Below, in pieces: positions 16,577 to 25,500 of a stretch of DNA of 25,500 bases. The stretch comes from Prorocentrum cordatum (Eukaryota > Sar > Dinophyceae > Prorocentrales > Prorocentraceae): NCBI GenBank assembly GCA_963575745.1, contig CAUYUJ010014596.1:299501-325000 (forward strand), read 5' to 3'. The position numbers and the translations under genes are program-made. How positions within the stretch are numbered: position 1 is the first letter of the stretch; every line of letters begins with the position of its first letter. The notes beneath the pieces are model-generated. The model was not told the DNA's origin. It made no database searches and worked only from the letters and a program-made list of their open reading frames with translations.

Positions 16577-17730
16577 CGTCTTGATTACAACTAGCCCGAG
16601 CCATGCGTTCTGGCAGTTCGATCTCAAGGTCCAAGCAGTTCGGCCACACTCTGACGCCAAGGGCGGCTTGGTCCACAATGCAATATGGCGCGGCACGGTT
16701 CAACGCGGCGTGACACATTGAATTCAACACAGCACGACGCAGTACAGCACAGCCCGTGACACGGTATATCGAGATCGTTATGTTGAGCACTGCGTTGTAA
16801 TTGCTTGTCGCCAAACTTTCGCTCGGGGAGGCATCGTTGGGTGAGGCTGGCGTCGGGAAAGGCATTGTGTCGGTGGTTGTTGAGCAGGGAATTGTTATGC
16901 GCTCGATCTTGGAGGCTTCTTTTAACATGCATTCGTGCCTGTTTGTGCAGTCGGTGCCTTTTAGTGCCATTTGTGCAGGTCGGCGGAATCTGGTGGAATC
17001 CAGCTGAATTACAAGCCAGCGGGACGTCGGCGGAAAGCGGGGCCCTCGCAAACGGCAGATTTCGGGATTCTTACTGAATGTCGGCGGAAGCCAGCTGAAG
17101 TACCTGGGCGCATTCTCTCGAGGGGAAATGGCGGTTCAGGCCCTGTGGGGGGGGGGCCAGTCTCCGTCGAAGGCCGCGGGGGGATTCTTTCGCTGCCCCG
17201 TAGTTGATGGGCAGGGTTTTCAACTGTGTCTTTTTTCCCCAGAAGCATTTCTGTATTCCTACCTCCACCATGCCTGGCCAGTCCCATCCTGGGCCGGTGG
17301 ATGTTGCCTGGCCGTCCTGGCCACGAGGGTTCGTTCACCATGCAGAAGCGCTGGGTGGCACTGGCCAGGCATTGTGCTGGCCGTGCACAGGTGCCTTCGG
17401 CGAAACTCTCCTTTGCAAGCCCACGATGATGGAGCGTCCAAGGAGATGCCCGCGGGAACAGCCTCGACTGATTCAACGAACGGCACACAAATAAGAATGT
17501 GAAGTTCCCGGCGGCTATCTGGAATTGGAAACAAATTCGTGGCACACTTCGGAGTCATCAATGCGCACAGCCTTCGTGACGTTTCCCTTCGGAGACATGG
17601 AGGAACTGGAAAAAGGCGGGGGGTGACGTGGAGGGGGGCGACGGAAAGTGGACCAGCGCAATTGTCTCGGAAGGTAGTCGGGGCCGAACTGATCACCCAG
17701 CGCTGCTGCTGGCCTATGGGGCAGCGCGAT
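16577..17730. other. No gene seen
   Basis: Short similar blocks occur, for example GTCGGCGGAA followed by CCAGCTGAA at 16980-17010 and again at 17081-17098, and TGGCCAGG/CTGGCCGT motifs at 17270-17395. No frame on either strand shows a recognised domain. Confidence 0.4.
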
Positions 17731-17885
17731 GCGCCACGGGCGCCCGACGAAGCTGTCGCACGAGGCGCGCTTGCCGCACCCGGCGCACCTAGCGCACCTG
17801 TCGCGCCGGGCACGTACCGCACCTGGTGCACTCGCCCCTGGCACGCGCGGCGCGCTTGCCACACGGCCACGCCCGCCCCCGCGCA
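17731..17885. repeat. Degenerate GCGCACCTG-type minisatellite
   Basis: Variants of GCGCACC, GCGCGCTTGCC and CGCACCTG follow at 9-12 bp spacing. This creates an Ala/Pro/Arg-rich reading on the plus strand, without further evidence of a gene. A GGCGGCGG/GGAGGGGG-rich block follows at 18040-18130. Confidence 0.6.
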
Positions 17886-18445
17886 GCGAGGGCGCGGCCT
17901 CGGACATGGGCGGCGCAGCGCGCCCGCCTCAGCGCCCGCCAGCTCCTGGCCCTCGTCCGCCAGAGAGCCTCGAAGTGCAGAACCAACTCCGCCGCCGCCA
18001 TCCCCCGCGGGTTCGCCTGGCCGCCCTCAGGACAATTTGCGGCGGGCACGGGGGGACGGTGGAGGGGGAGGAGATGGCGGCGGCGGTGGGGGCGACGGCG
18101 GCGGAAAGGCGGGCGAGGAGGGGGGGGAGGAAACCGATAAAAATCAGCAGCAGGAGCAAGAGGAGAGATGAGAGGGGGAGGAAGGGGGCTATCCTGCGCA
18201 CGTGCAACGACCAAGGCACTAGAAAGACCACAAAAAAACACTAGAGGAAATAATTCTGCACAGCAGGACACGAATGTATGGTAAAAAGAAGTTTCCAGGA
18301 TCGAGCACCTAGCATTGGTCGGGAAGTCTGGTGGGGCGTAGGGTTGGATGCCGTCGGGAATGCCGTTGGTAGGTGGGGCGAGGGGGGATGTCGTAGTCGT
18401 GTGTCGTAGCTGGCGCGGGTCGATCATGGTAGTGTTGAATCATTG

Positions 18446-18490
18446 TGCAAAACGGCCACGATCAACACTGTTGATCGTGGCCGTTTTGCA
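18446..18490. repeat. Perfect 45-nt palindrome (22-bp stem, 1-nt centre)
   Basis: The left arm, 18446-18467 (TGCAAAACGGCC...ATCAACA), is matched without error by its reverse complement at 18469-18490 around a single C at 18468. The symmetry ends abruptly outside the arms. As RNA it could not close a 1-nt loop, but with the innermost pairs open it would form a long hairpin. No flanking duplication or tail was seen. Confidence 0.97.
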
Positions 18491-18645
18491 TGGCGTGCTG
18501 GTTGCTGTGGTAAATACTTGCGGCCGTGCTGCTCGCAGCTATGGCACTCGAAGTAGTCATTGTCTTAGCTGCAGCGGCTGTCGTGCTGGTCACTGTGGTG
18601 GCCGTCGGTGAGGTCATGCCTGCCCACGGTGCGAGTGGAGTGGCC

Positions 18646-18742
18646 GGGACGGGCTGGGGGTGCCTGTGCTTCTGTCCTGTCTCCTCCGTCTCGCCCCTCT
18701 CTGCGGCCCATTTGGGCTCAAGTTTCTCTTCGGGGCCTGAGA
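18646..18742 (+). repeat. Dispersed repeat family B, copy 1, with DinoSL-like core
   Basis: GGGACGGGCTG, CTCCGTCTCGCC and GCCCATTTGGGCTCAAGTTT recur in the same order at 20692-20786. The core 18701-18722 resembles the dinoflagellate spliced leader: the last 15 bases match in 14 positions, and the first part fits only with one inserted base. Confidence 0.7.
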
Positions 18743-18926
18743 GGCCCCAGGCACCCGGGCGCGACCCTGGGGGCGGCTCACGGGAGCCACGTAGCGCAGC
18801 GGTTGGCCGAGGAGGCCGCGGCCGGCGCGGCGGAGCAGGCGCGGTCGAGGAGGCGGCGCCGACATCGGCGCCGGCCCAGTAGGCACCGGAGGCGGACCCT
18901 GACGAAACGGTGATCTATTTGATTAT

Positions 18927-19122
18927 CTCAGGCGATCGCAAACATGGATCGAGGGGGCGCGGATTAGCGACGGGTCTCGTTTCCATGGGGAATCGCGGAT
19001 TTCCGCCGCCGAACCAGGCGGGTGCACTGGCCGCATTTTGGGGAGGGCGCCTCCCCCGATCCATGGATTTGGCGACCGCGCGCCTAATCTATGGATCGCT
19101 AATCCATGTCTGCGCGCCCTCG
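18927..19122 (+). repeat. Dispersed repeat family A, copy 2
   Basis: This aligns with 10018-10170 from CAGGCGATCGCAAACATGG to CCATGTCTGCGCGCCC. It carries an extra segment of about 40 bp (about 19064-19106) whose ends repeat GATCCATG / AATCCATG. That looks like either an internal duplication or an insertion between short repeats. Confidence 0.9.
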
Positions 19123-19350
19123 ATTATCACGGTACTACTCTTCCTGATGCGGATCGGAGAGTATGTCTACGCGGACGATTGAGGCCACGTGAAGGCGTTG
19201 ACGGGCTTGGGCGTGGCCGCGGAGGCGAAGGGCGGGCCATCGCCCCACTTCGCCCAGGCAGACGAGGTGGCGCCGTGGCTCAGGGCGAGCAAAGCGGACC
19301 ACGTTGGCGCGGGGATGGCCAGGAACCACACCGGGTAGGAGGCGAGATCT

Positions 19351-19527
19351 GTCTAGCATTAAGACGGGCCTGTCCCTCTACAGGGGGGTAGTCGAAAATC
19401 ATAAAAAGATAGTCTGGGGAGTATTTTTTGCATATTTTTTGACAATTTTGGAGTATTTGGGGGGTATTTTTTTTTTCCGTCCTAAATCCCCCTGTAGGGG
19501 GACACGCCCGACTTAAGTCTAGCGCGA
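19351..19527. mobile_element. MITE-like element with ~30-bp terminal inverted repeats
   Basis: TTAAGACGGGCCTGTCC with CTCTACAGGGGGG on the left (19359-19388) faces CCCCCTGTAGGGGGACACGC with CCGACTTAA on the right (19488-19516); about 26 of 30 positions pair. The interior is AT-rich, with T7 and T10 runs (19424-19472). The 7-mer GTCTAGC stands in direct orientation on both sides (19351-19357; 19517-19523) and may be the target-site duplication. Because CTAG is palindromic, it may instead be part of the inverted repeat. There is no coding capacity. The parent transposon family cannot be named. Confidence 0.85.
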
Positions 19528-19810
19528 GCGGCCGAGCAGTGCCAGAGGCACTTCCCGGCGAAAATCGTTGGCGCGAGGGGCGATCGTCAGAGGATCCCGG
19601 AGTAGCTGCAGCGGGCGGGTGGCGGAAGTATATCCGGCGTCGCAGTTCGGCTCCCACTCGCTGTGGACTGGGGGAGCTACGACGCTGTATCTCAGGAGGG
19701 AAAAAACACACAGACACAATTAATCGTCGATTCCTTAGAAAATATGGGAAAATATGGCAAGTGGGGGGGAAGACAAAAACCCAGAAAATAGTGGAAAATA
19801 TAGGGAATCC

Positions 19811-19843
19811 TGTTATTTGTGTCTATTTATTTGTGTGTCCCAG
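19811..19843 (+). repeat. Short dispersed motif TGTTATTTGTGTCTATTTAT, copy 1
   Basis: The motif is followed by TTGTGTGTCCCA. It recurs at 22310-22342 as TGTTACTTGTGTCGATTTAC followed by TTGTAATGTCCCA. Both copies follow a GGGAATCC/GGGTGAACC-like stretch and lie in otherwise unrelated sequence. Confidence 0.75.
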
Positions 19844-19849
19844 GGCCCG

Positions 19850-20463
19850 GGGACGCCGGGTTCGTGACGAGGTGGGGAAGGTGGAACCGCGGCGCATGCC
19901 ACCAGCACCTGTGGGAGGCCATTCAGACAGCCCGAGGAGTGGCGACCGCGATGACCAGGTCGGTGTCCACCCTCTGCGCGGGCTGCGACGCGTCGAAGGT
20001 GAGGGCCCGGCAAGAGAGAAAAGCGCAGGGCGTGCCCAGCGGGAGGCTGAGGACAAAAAATGTGGTTCGGTGTGAGGAGATTGGCACCGCTGGCGTGCGG
20101 CGGCGGGCGCGCTGGGAGTCGCTGGGTGACTGAGTCCGCGACGGCGCCCAGGCTGACTAGAGAGGAGTCAGGCCCCCGCTTGCGGCCTGGCCCCACGTTG
20201 ACGTTCGGCGCGGGCCACTTCGGCTGTTGTCCGAGGTGCGGGCCTGGCGCGAGGTCAGGGGCACTTCGGCGGCAGGCAGAGGCAGCGAGGAGCGCCGAGC
20301 AGAGGCGGTCTGCTTCAAAGAGCCCGGCGGGCGAGGGCCCGCGCGAGGAGGCTGCCCGGGAGGAGGAGAGATCGGTCCCATGCCGGGGCGGCCCGCCAGT
20401 GCGGCCCCCGAGGTGCGCCGCGGTGCGAGGCGTCCGCGGACGCGGCGGCATGCGCGGTGTGAG
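19850..20463. other. No gene seen
   Basis: GC-rich sequence with overlapping open frames on both strands and no recognised domain. GGCGGC/GCGCGG-type short repetition is frequent at 20080-20460. Confidence 0.4.
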
Positions 20464-20908
20464 CGGGCTGCGAGGCCGGGCTGCCTCGGCGGGATGCGGG
20501 CCGCCTCGGCGACACAGGGGCCAGCCCGGTCAGTGGGCAAGCTCTTCGACGTTTTGCGCGGCATTTGCCACAAAGAGGTGCCGTCATCGTGGGATCCGCT
20601 TGTAGTTGCCGCTTTGCGGCTGACTGCGTGTCCCCAGCTCTCTTCAAACGTGAGAGCCTGGGCGTAGCAGAAAGCAATGTTTTACTATGCTGGGACGGGC
20701 TGTTGATGCCCGGTCTTCTCTCCAGCCCCCTCAGTCTCGCCATTCTCCGCAGCCCATCTGGGTGCAAGTTTTCTTGGGGGCCTTGCCCTCTCGGCTCTCC
20801 TAGGCCACAAAGACCTGTGCATTCAGTGCGGGCTGCGAGCCCGACAAGCGGGCTGCGAGCCGCCGCGGCGACACTGGGGCCTGCCCGGTCAGTGGACAGT
20901 CTCTTCGC
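20464..20908 (+). repeat. Direct repeat pair: GGGCTGCGAG ... CCCGGTCAGTGG
   Basis: 20464-20548 and 20828-20908 share GCGGGCTGCGAG, CGGCGACAC(A/T)GGGGCC, GCCCGGTCAGTGG and TCTTCG in the same order. Family B copy 2 (20692-20786) lies between them. Confidence 0.8.
20692..20786 (+). repeat. Dispersed repeat family B, copy 2
   Basis: Homologous to 18646-18742. The spliced-leader-like core 20747-20768 reads CCGCAGCCCATCTGGGTGCA followed by AG. It fits the leader better at its 5' part than copy 1 does and worse at its 3' part. The two copies are decayed independently. Confidence 0.7.
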
Positions 20909-21950
20909 CGCTCCATCGTCGCATGGCGCTCGGACAACCAGCTACAAGAATTGTTTTTCGAGCCGACTCTCTGCTATCCCACTGTGTCGCCCCCCTGACA
21001 ATAATGGGGTTGCGCGTCGCAGTCGTGGAGGCGGTGGGGCTTCTCGTCGTGGTGGTGGGGCTACCCTTCGCGGTCGTCGCGTGGCTGTTTGTCGTGGCCC
21101 AGATGGGCAGCGCGGCCGCTCGTCGCGGTCATCGTGTTTTCAGGCGGGCTTCCGACAAAACTTGTCTGTGTTTGGGATGTCACATTTCCCTCAGCTTTTC
21201 CCCCTCCCGCCTTCCTTCCCCGCCCTTTTCTCCCTGCCTCCCCAGGAGTGGCAGACGCCCCGTTTTTCTCCTCCATCTCCTCCTCCTTTCTGGACCCTCC
21301 CCCCAACAAAAACACCAACCCCAGAGCTTCAGAAATCGCTCCTTCCAACCGGGACCTCCCCAGAATCATTTTTTCTGGTATGAAACATCACCCATGTGTG
21401 TTTCTCCCTTTGTCTCCTCCCCCCCTCCCCCATCATCTTTTCCGCCATGCTCCTGATCCACTTTTCCCCTTGTTTTTCTTGTTCTCGGGGTCTCCAGGAC
21501 CGCTCACAAATTTTCCAGCACTCTTCAGAGCGTGATCCCACCACCCTCCGCCTGGCTAGGCGCGAGCGGCGGTTTGACGAGCAGAGCAGCGCCAGGCGTG
21601 GGTTTCGTCCGCCTGGCGCATGGAGCCGGCCCTCTGGGTGGCATTTCTGGGTCAGGCAGCTGGGACAAGCTCCGTGGATGGCAGTCCTGGTGCCGGGGCC
21701 AGCGCGCACATTTGCCAGGAAACCTCCGTTGTTTCAGGGCTGCTGAGCCGATCTTGTGCAGTTTACATGCGCCTGCGCGGCGACCACATTCACGTGCCGC
21801 CGTGTCTTCCTCGTTTCGGCGGGTGCGCCGTCGAAGGGCTGCCCCTCTCCCTCCGGGCCTCGCCCTTCTGCGTCCATGCCAGCTTCGCCCCCCAGACCAC
21901 AGGCCATGGAGCTGGAGCTCCAGAGGCAGCTGGACCCCCCCTACACGCTC
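20909..21950. other. No gene seen; pyrimidine-rich stretch
   Basis: 21175-21530 is pyrimidine-rich on the plus strand and includes CTTTTCTCCCTGCCTCCCCAG and similar sequences that look like 3' splice sites. No exon with a recognised domain lies next to them. The open frames at 20565-21383, 21532-22305 and 21620-22387 show no family signature. Confidence 0.4.
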
Positions 21951-22139
21951 TGATGGGCCTGTGTTCCACCACCACCACCACAAGTTGGAGGGGGGAGGAG
22001 GTGGAGGACGAGGACGAGGAGGAGGAGGAGAAGGAGGAGGAGGAGGACAAAGAGGAGGAAGAGGAGGAGCAGGAGGAGGAGGAAAAGGACCCCCTCCCCC
22101 TCCAACTTACGGTGGTGGTGGTGGACAACAGGCCCATCA
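21951..22139. mobile_element. MITE with ~49-bp TIRs, 5-bp TSD and a GGA-repeat core
   Basis: The left end starts TGATGGGCCTGTGTTCCACC and continues through CACCACCACAAGTTGGAGGG. The right end reads GGGGGAGGGGG-complement, CCTCCAACTTAC, GGTGGTGGTGGTGG and ACAACAGGCCCATCA, so the arms 21951-21999 and 22091-22139 pair with about four mismatches in 44. CGCTC directly precedes (21946-21950) and directly follows (22140-22144) the element, an exact 5-bp target-site duplication. The core is a GGA/GAG tract. No transposase is encoded. Superfamily unknown. Confidence 0.9.
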
Positions 22140-22144
22140 CGCTC

Positions 22145-23433
22145 GCCGCCGCCGCCGAGGAGGGGCGAGCCTTTGCTGGATGCCCGTGGCCCCGGGTGGG
22201 CCTCCGGAGGCCTCCGCGGGGACCTCGCTGGCGGCCTCCGCGGTTTCTGCACTCGGGGCACGCGCAACGGGGGTCACGGGCCACGGGGGTGGGAGAACAG
22301 GGTGAACCTTGTTACTTGTGTCGATTTACTTGTAATGTCCCACAACCCCTTCAGTTAGGCGAGCCGCCAGAAGCTCGGCGGACGTAAGAATTTGCCCCCC
22401 AAGAGATGGCCAAGGGTTTTTGTCCGACAGTTTTTGAGCCCTCCACGCTGAGCAGAACTTTGCGCTTGCCCGGGTTTGGATGGTACCTCGGGGCCGTCCT
22501 GGGTTCGCGGCATGGCCTTGGTTGTTCCATGTCAACGTTGATCCGGGCAGCGCGTTCCCGACGGAGATTTCGGGGAGGACGAGGGTGAGAAGGAGGAGCA
22601 TGCAAGGGACGAGGCTGTCAGTGGGGGTGCGCCCCATGGCACTCAGTCTGAAATTCGGAGTGATTATTCCATCAAGGTTCCTTGCTACGGCAAGGCTCCG
22701 GCCACAGACACTGAGCCTGTCGGGAGGAGCCGTTCTCTGGCGACCGTCCATGCCCTCAGCAGACGTTCGTTGCTGTCCATGCCCTGCGCAAAGTTTCTTC
22801 GTCAGTGGGCCCCCACCCTCCGCCCGTCCTTCCTGCGGCAGTCCCTCCTCCTGGCCCCCCCTCCTCCTCCCCTGAAGCCCGACGTCGCGATTCTATTCGC
22901 AGCTTGGCTCTCCATAGAGGTTCCCGTGGACTGGCTCTTCATCCCGAGCCGTTGGCTCACGACTGGGGTCTTATCTCCAGATCATTCGCGACCTGAATTC
23001 TGCGGTAAGAGGTTTCGGGCGCGCCAGAGTTCGGTCGCGACCAGAGGGGGTCGAGTTTCGATAACGGAGGAGGCCGCCGACGACTCGTATTCGCGATCGG
23101 AGTCCGAATTGCGGTCGCGACCGGTTCGTCCAGAGCGTTATCGAGAATTGTCGGTAACGGATGATTTGGGTGAGGGCAGCTTGGAGGCCGAAGGTTGCCC
23201 AAAGCCTACCGCCAGGACTTCCTAGAGATTTGCTCAATTCGCTGAACCCGTAACGTCGGTTGCGGAGTGGTCGCCCCCCATTCCCCCCCGTAATGGTAAC
23301 AAACAAACGGGGAGGGGATCTTAGTTTATGATGTTTCAAGCTATTTTAGCCTTGGTCACCAGAAAAAAATGAGCACCAGAAAAGTACCGAAACTCTAAGG
23401 TTTTTCACGTGTCGGGCCATGGGAGACACTCGT
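22145..23433. other. No confident gene; repeat motif and open minus frame
   Basis: 22310-22342 is copy 2 of the TGTTACTTGTGTC motif. A minus-strand open frame at 22751-22326 (141 residues) contains a hydrophobic segment, MLLLLTLVLPEISVG, but no recognised family or conserved start. The 10-bp palindrome GGTCGCGACC occurs twice at about 23033 and 23113. No RNA gene was seen. Confidence 0.35.
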
Positions 23434-23478
23434 CCGACACTGCTTCGACACTGTTTCGACACCCTTTCGACACTTTTC
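23434..23478 (+). repeat. 11-bp tandem repeat TTCGACACTGY, four copies
   Basis: CCGACACTGCT, TCGACACTGTT, TCGACACCCTT and TCGACACTTTT follow one another without gaps. Confidence 0.9.
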
Positions 23479-23610
23479 TAGGTGCTCGGAATTATTTCTG
23501 GGATGTGGTCCTTGAGTACGATAGGAACAGAATAAGCCTTTGTTTCCCCACAACTACGGCGTGCTTACGGGCATGGTGTGGTGCTGCCTGGCACTGGAGA
23601 GCCTCCAGTC

Positions 23611-23711
23611 GCCTCCAGAGGCGGCCGTCGTCGTCGTCGTCGTCGTTGTCGTCGTCGTCGTCGCCGTCCCCGTCCCCGTCCTTGTCGTCGTCCTCGTCCT
23701 CGTCCTGGCCG

Positions 23712-23770
<59 letters not shown>

Positions 23771-24526
23771 CTCGTCGTCGTCGTCGTTGTCGTCGTCGAG
23801 TCCGAGGGTCTTCAAGGGCTTGCAGACGCTCCTAGAGGCCTCCAAAGATTTATGCAGACCTTCAGCGGCGGCCGTCGTCGTCATCGGCGGTGGCGTCGGC
23901 GTCGGCGTCGTCGTCCTCGTCGTCGTCGTTCCCGAGGGCCTCGAAGGGCCTCGAAACGCCTCTGGAGGCCTCCAGAATTTTTCCTGAGGACTCTGGCTGG
24001 GGACATGTGGAGACCTTCAGAGGCGGCCGTCGGCGTCGATGTCTCCGTCGTCATCGTCGTCGTCGGTCGCCTTCGTCGTCTTCGTCGTCGTCATTTGTAG
24101 TCGTCGTCGTCGTCGTCCTTGCTCTCGTCGTCGTCGTCGTCGTCGTCCCTGTTCTCGTCCTCGACGTCGTCGTTGTCGTCGTTGTCGTTGTTGTCGTTGT
24201 CGTCGTCGTCGTCGTCGAGGTCGCGTCGTCGTCGTGGACATCGTTATCGTTGTCGTCATCGTCGTCGTCTGCGTCGACTTCGTCGTCGTCGTGGTTGTTG
24301 TCGTCATCGTCGTTCTCGTCCTCGTCCCCGCCCTCGTTTTCGTCCTCGTCGTTGTCGTTGTCGTCGTCGCCCTCGTCGTCGTCCTCGTTGTCGTCGTCGT
24401 CTCCGAGAGCATCGAAGGGCCTCGCCTCAGCTTAGAGACCTTCAGAGGCGGTCGTGGTCGTCGTCGTCATCGTCGTCATCGTCGTCGGCGTCGTCGTCGT
24501 CGTGGTCCTCGTCGTCGTCGGCGTCG

Positions 24527-24561
<35 letters not shown>

Positions 24562-24677
24562 CCCGTCCCTGTCCCCGTCCCCGTCTTCGTTCTCGCCGTC
24601 GTCGTCGCCGCCGCCGTCGTCGTTGTCGTCGTGGTCCTCGTCGTCGGCGTCGGCGTCGGCTCTGTCTTCGTCGTCGT

Positions 24678-24712
<35 letters not shown>

Positions 24713-24790
24713 CCGTCGTCGTCGCCGTGGTCGTCGTCGACGTTGTCGTGGTTCTCGTTGTCGTGGTCGTCGTCGTCGTTCGGCGCCTGG
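23611..24790 (+). repeat. Higher-order GTC/TCG repeat array, four long units
   Basis: Four long GTC-rich tracts are each opened by a CCTTCAGAGGCGGCCGTCG-type block (23611, 23857, 24010, 24435). The first three are closed by TCCGAGGGCCTCGAAGGGCC-type blocks (23797, 23928, 24400). Units are about 245, 150, 425 and more than 350 bp. Inside, pure GTC runs alternate with CCCCGTCCCCGTC and GTTGTCGTT variants. Long open frames encoding poly-Val, poly-Ser, poly-Arg or poly-Asp in all frames are by-products. Confidence 0.95.
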
Positions 24791-25500
24791 GCCTCCTCTC
24801 CTTCCCCGACGTGACCGTTGCCCCTCTACGAGGGCCCGACTCCCCCGCGTAACGCACGTTACGGGGGGAAAAATAACAGTCGGTTCCCGCAATCCCGCTT
24901 CGTCCAGCTTATAGTCCGGCTCGATTCCGGGCTCCGTCTGGCTTCATCCGGCACGATGGCCCCCTGAAGGCCCCAGGAGGCGCCCCATAGTTCTCCAGCA
25001 AGGCGCCTGGAGGCCACGGCAGAACTGCAAATCCCACGTGCGGAGATGGCATCCCGCGACTGGCCGCTCGGAGCGTCGGCCCGCGTATTCGGGAATCCGG
25101 CGGCGAGGACACGAGCACAGACGGGGGGACGAACGACGAGGCGACAGGGGAGAGGGCTCGGTAGCCCTTGCTCGTTCTTCCGAAGAGTTGCCTCCTGACT
25201 TTCTCGCTCGCCGTCCTCCGTCCACCGCCCCCGAGGGCCGACCGGGGCCATCCGCCCCCCGTGCGCCTCGCTCCCGGTGGCCAAAGTTCTGGGCAGGAGT
25301 CGAAAATACCCCCTCCCAGGGCAGCGAGGTGCCCCGTGCTATGCAAGCGAGATCCCCTCCTTCAAAGGCAAACGAAATTCACTCCTGCTCCTGCAAAGGC
25401 ATCGTTGTGCCTCCTCCCCCTTTTCCCCCTTCCCAGACCCCCGACTCCATGCTTTTCTCATTAACCGCATGAGCGTCCCCCCCTAAGACCTGATTTTTTT
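24791..25500. other. No gene seen
   Basis: GC-rich sequence. GGCCCCAGGAGGCGCC (24968-24983) and GGCGCCTGGAGGCC (25003-25016) can pair as an imperfect hairpin. Open frames on both strands overlap without recognised domains. The window ends in a T7 run. Confidence 0.4.

Noticed and set aside
21200-21250. Pyrimidine tract followed by CAG, like a 3' splice site
   Set aside because: No exon with recognisable coding sequence on either side; pyrimidine-rich DNA continues for 300 bp.
22326-22751. 141-residue minus frame with a hydrophobic segment
   Set aside because: No family recognised; a single Leu-rich stretch is not enough to call a membrane or secreted protein.
24039-24914. Open frames of up to 291 residues rich in Val, Ser, Arg or Asp
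   Set aside because: All frames of a GTC repeat are open on both strands; no non-repeat protein sequence supports a gene.

Overview
The window looks like nuclear DNA of a dinoflagellate, most likely a Prorocentrum-like species; the genus is an inference from recalled repeat and protein families, not from a search. The reasons are the absence of any intact conventional gene, a generally GC-rich sequence with long C or G runs, abundant trinucleotide (CTC, GTC) tracts, several families of 40-105 bp tandem repeats, and broken copies of multicopy protein families that I recognise from dinoflagellate gene sets. No rRNA, tRNA, CRISPR array or intact gene was found.

Layout. 1-3061 is a broken retroelement read on the plus strand: an N-terminal domain, a reverse transcriptase, a thumb plus RNase H region and the start of a tyrosine-recombinase-like domain, spread over several frames. 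It runs straight into array 1 (3062-4880; 18 copies of a unit of about 101 bp), which is followed by a purine-rich spacer and a conserved 34-nt tail (4946-4979). 5512-5700 carries direct and inverted copies of a CAACGGTGACC motif. 5960-7818 (minus) is a frameshifted pseudogene of a large uncharacterised dinoflagellate family, and 7872-8126 (plus) is a small fragment of another. 9311-9659 is a fold-back structure. 9813-10430 holds trinucleotide tracts and one copy of a dispersed repeat.

11217-12350 is a broken LINE ORF1-like gene (coiled coil plus a VVVGLGNF domain). It also ends at a tandem array (array 2, 12360-12715), related to array 1 and followed by the same 34-nt tail. 12935-13310, 14945-15035 and 16000-16200 carry scattered copies of a GAGGATGTCTC-type repeat. 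14173-14278 is an AT-rich hairpin. 15141-15965 is a 42-bp tandem array that reverses orientation near 15255.

18446-18490 is a perfect 45-nt palindrome. 19351-19527 and 21951-22139 are small MITE-like elements with terminal inverted repeats; the second has a clean 5-bp target-site duplication. 18646-19122 and 20464-20908 hold dispersed and direct repeats. 23611-24790 is a higher-order GTC-repeat array. The rest is intergenic sequence without a recognisable gene.

The most interesting pattern is the shared composite 'array, purine-rich spacer, 34-nt hairpin tail'. It lies at the truncated 3' end of two unrelated retroelement genes, in the same orientation both times. It could be an undescribed non-coding mobile or 3'-associated element of this genome.
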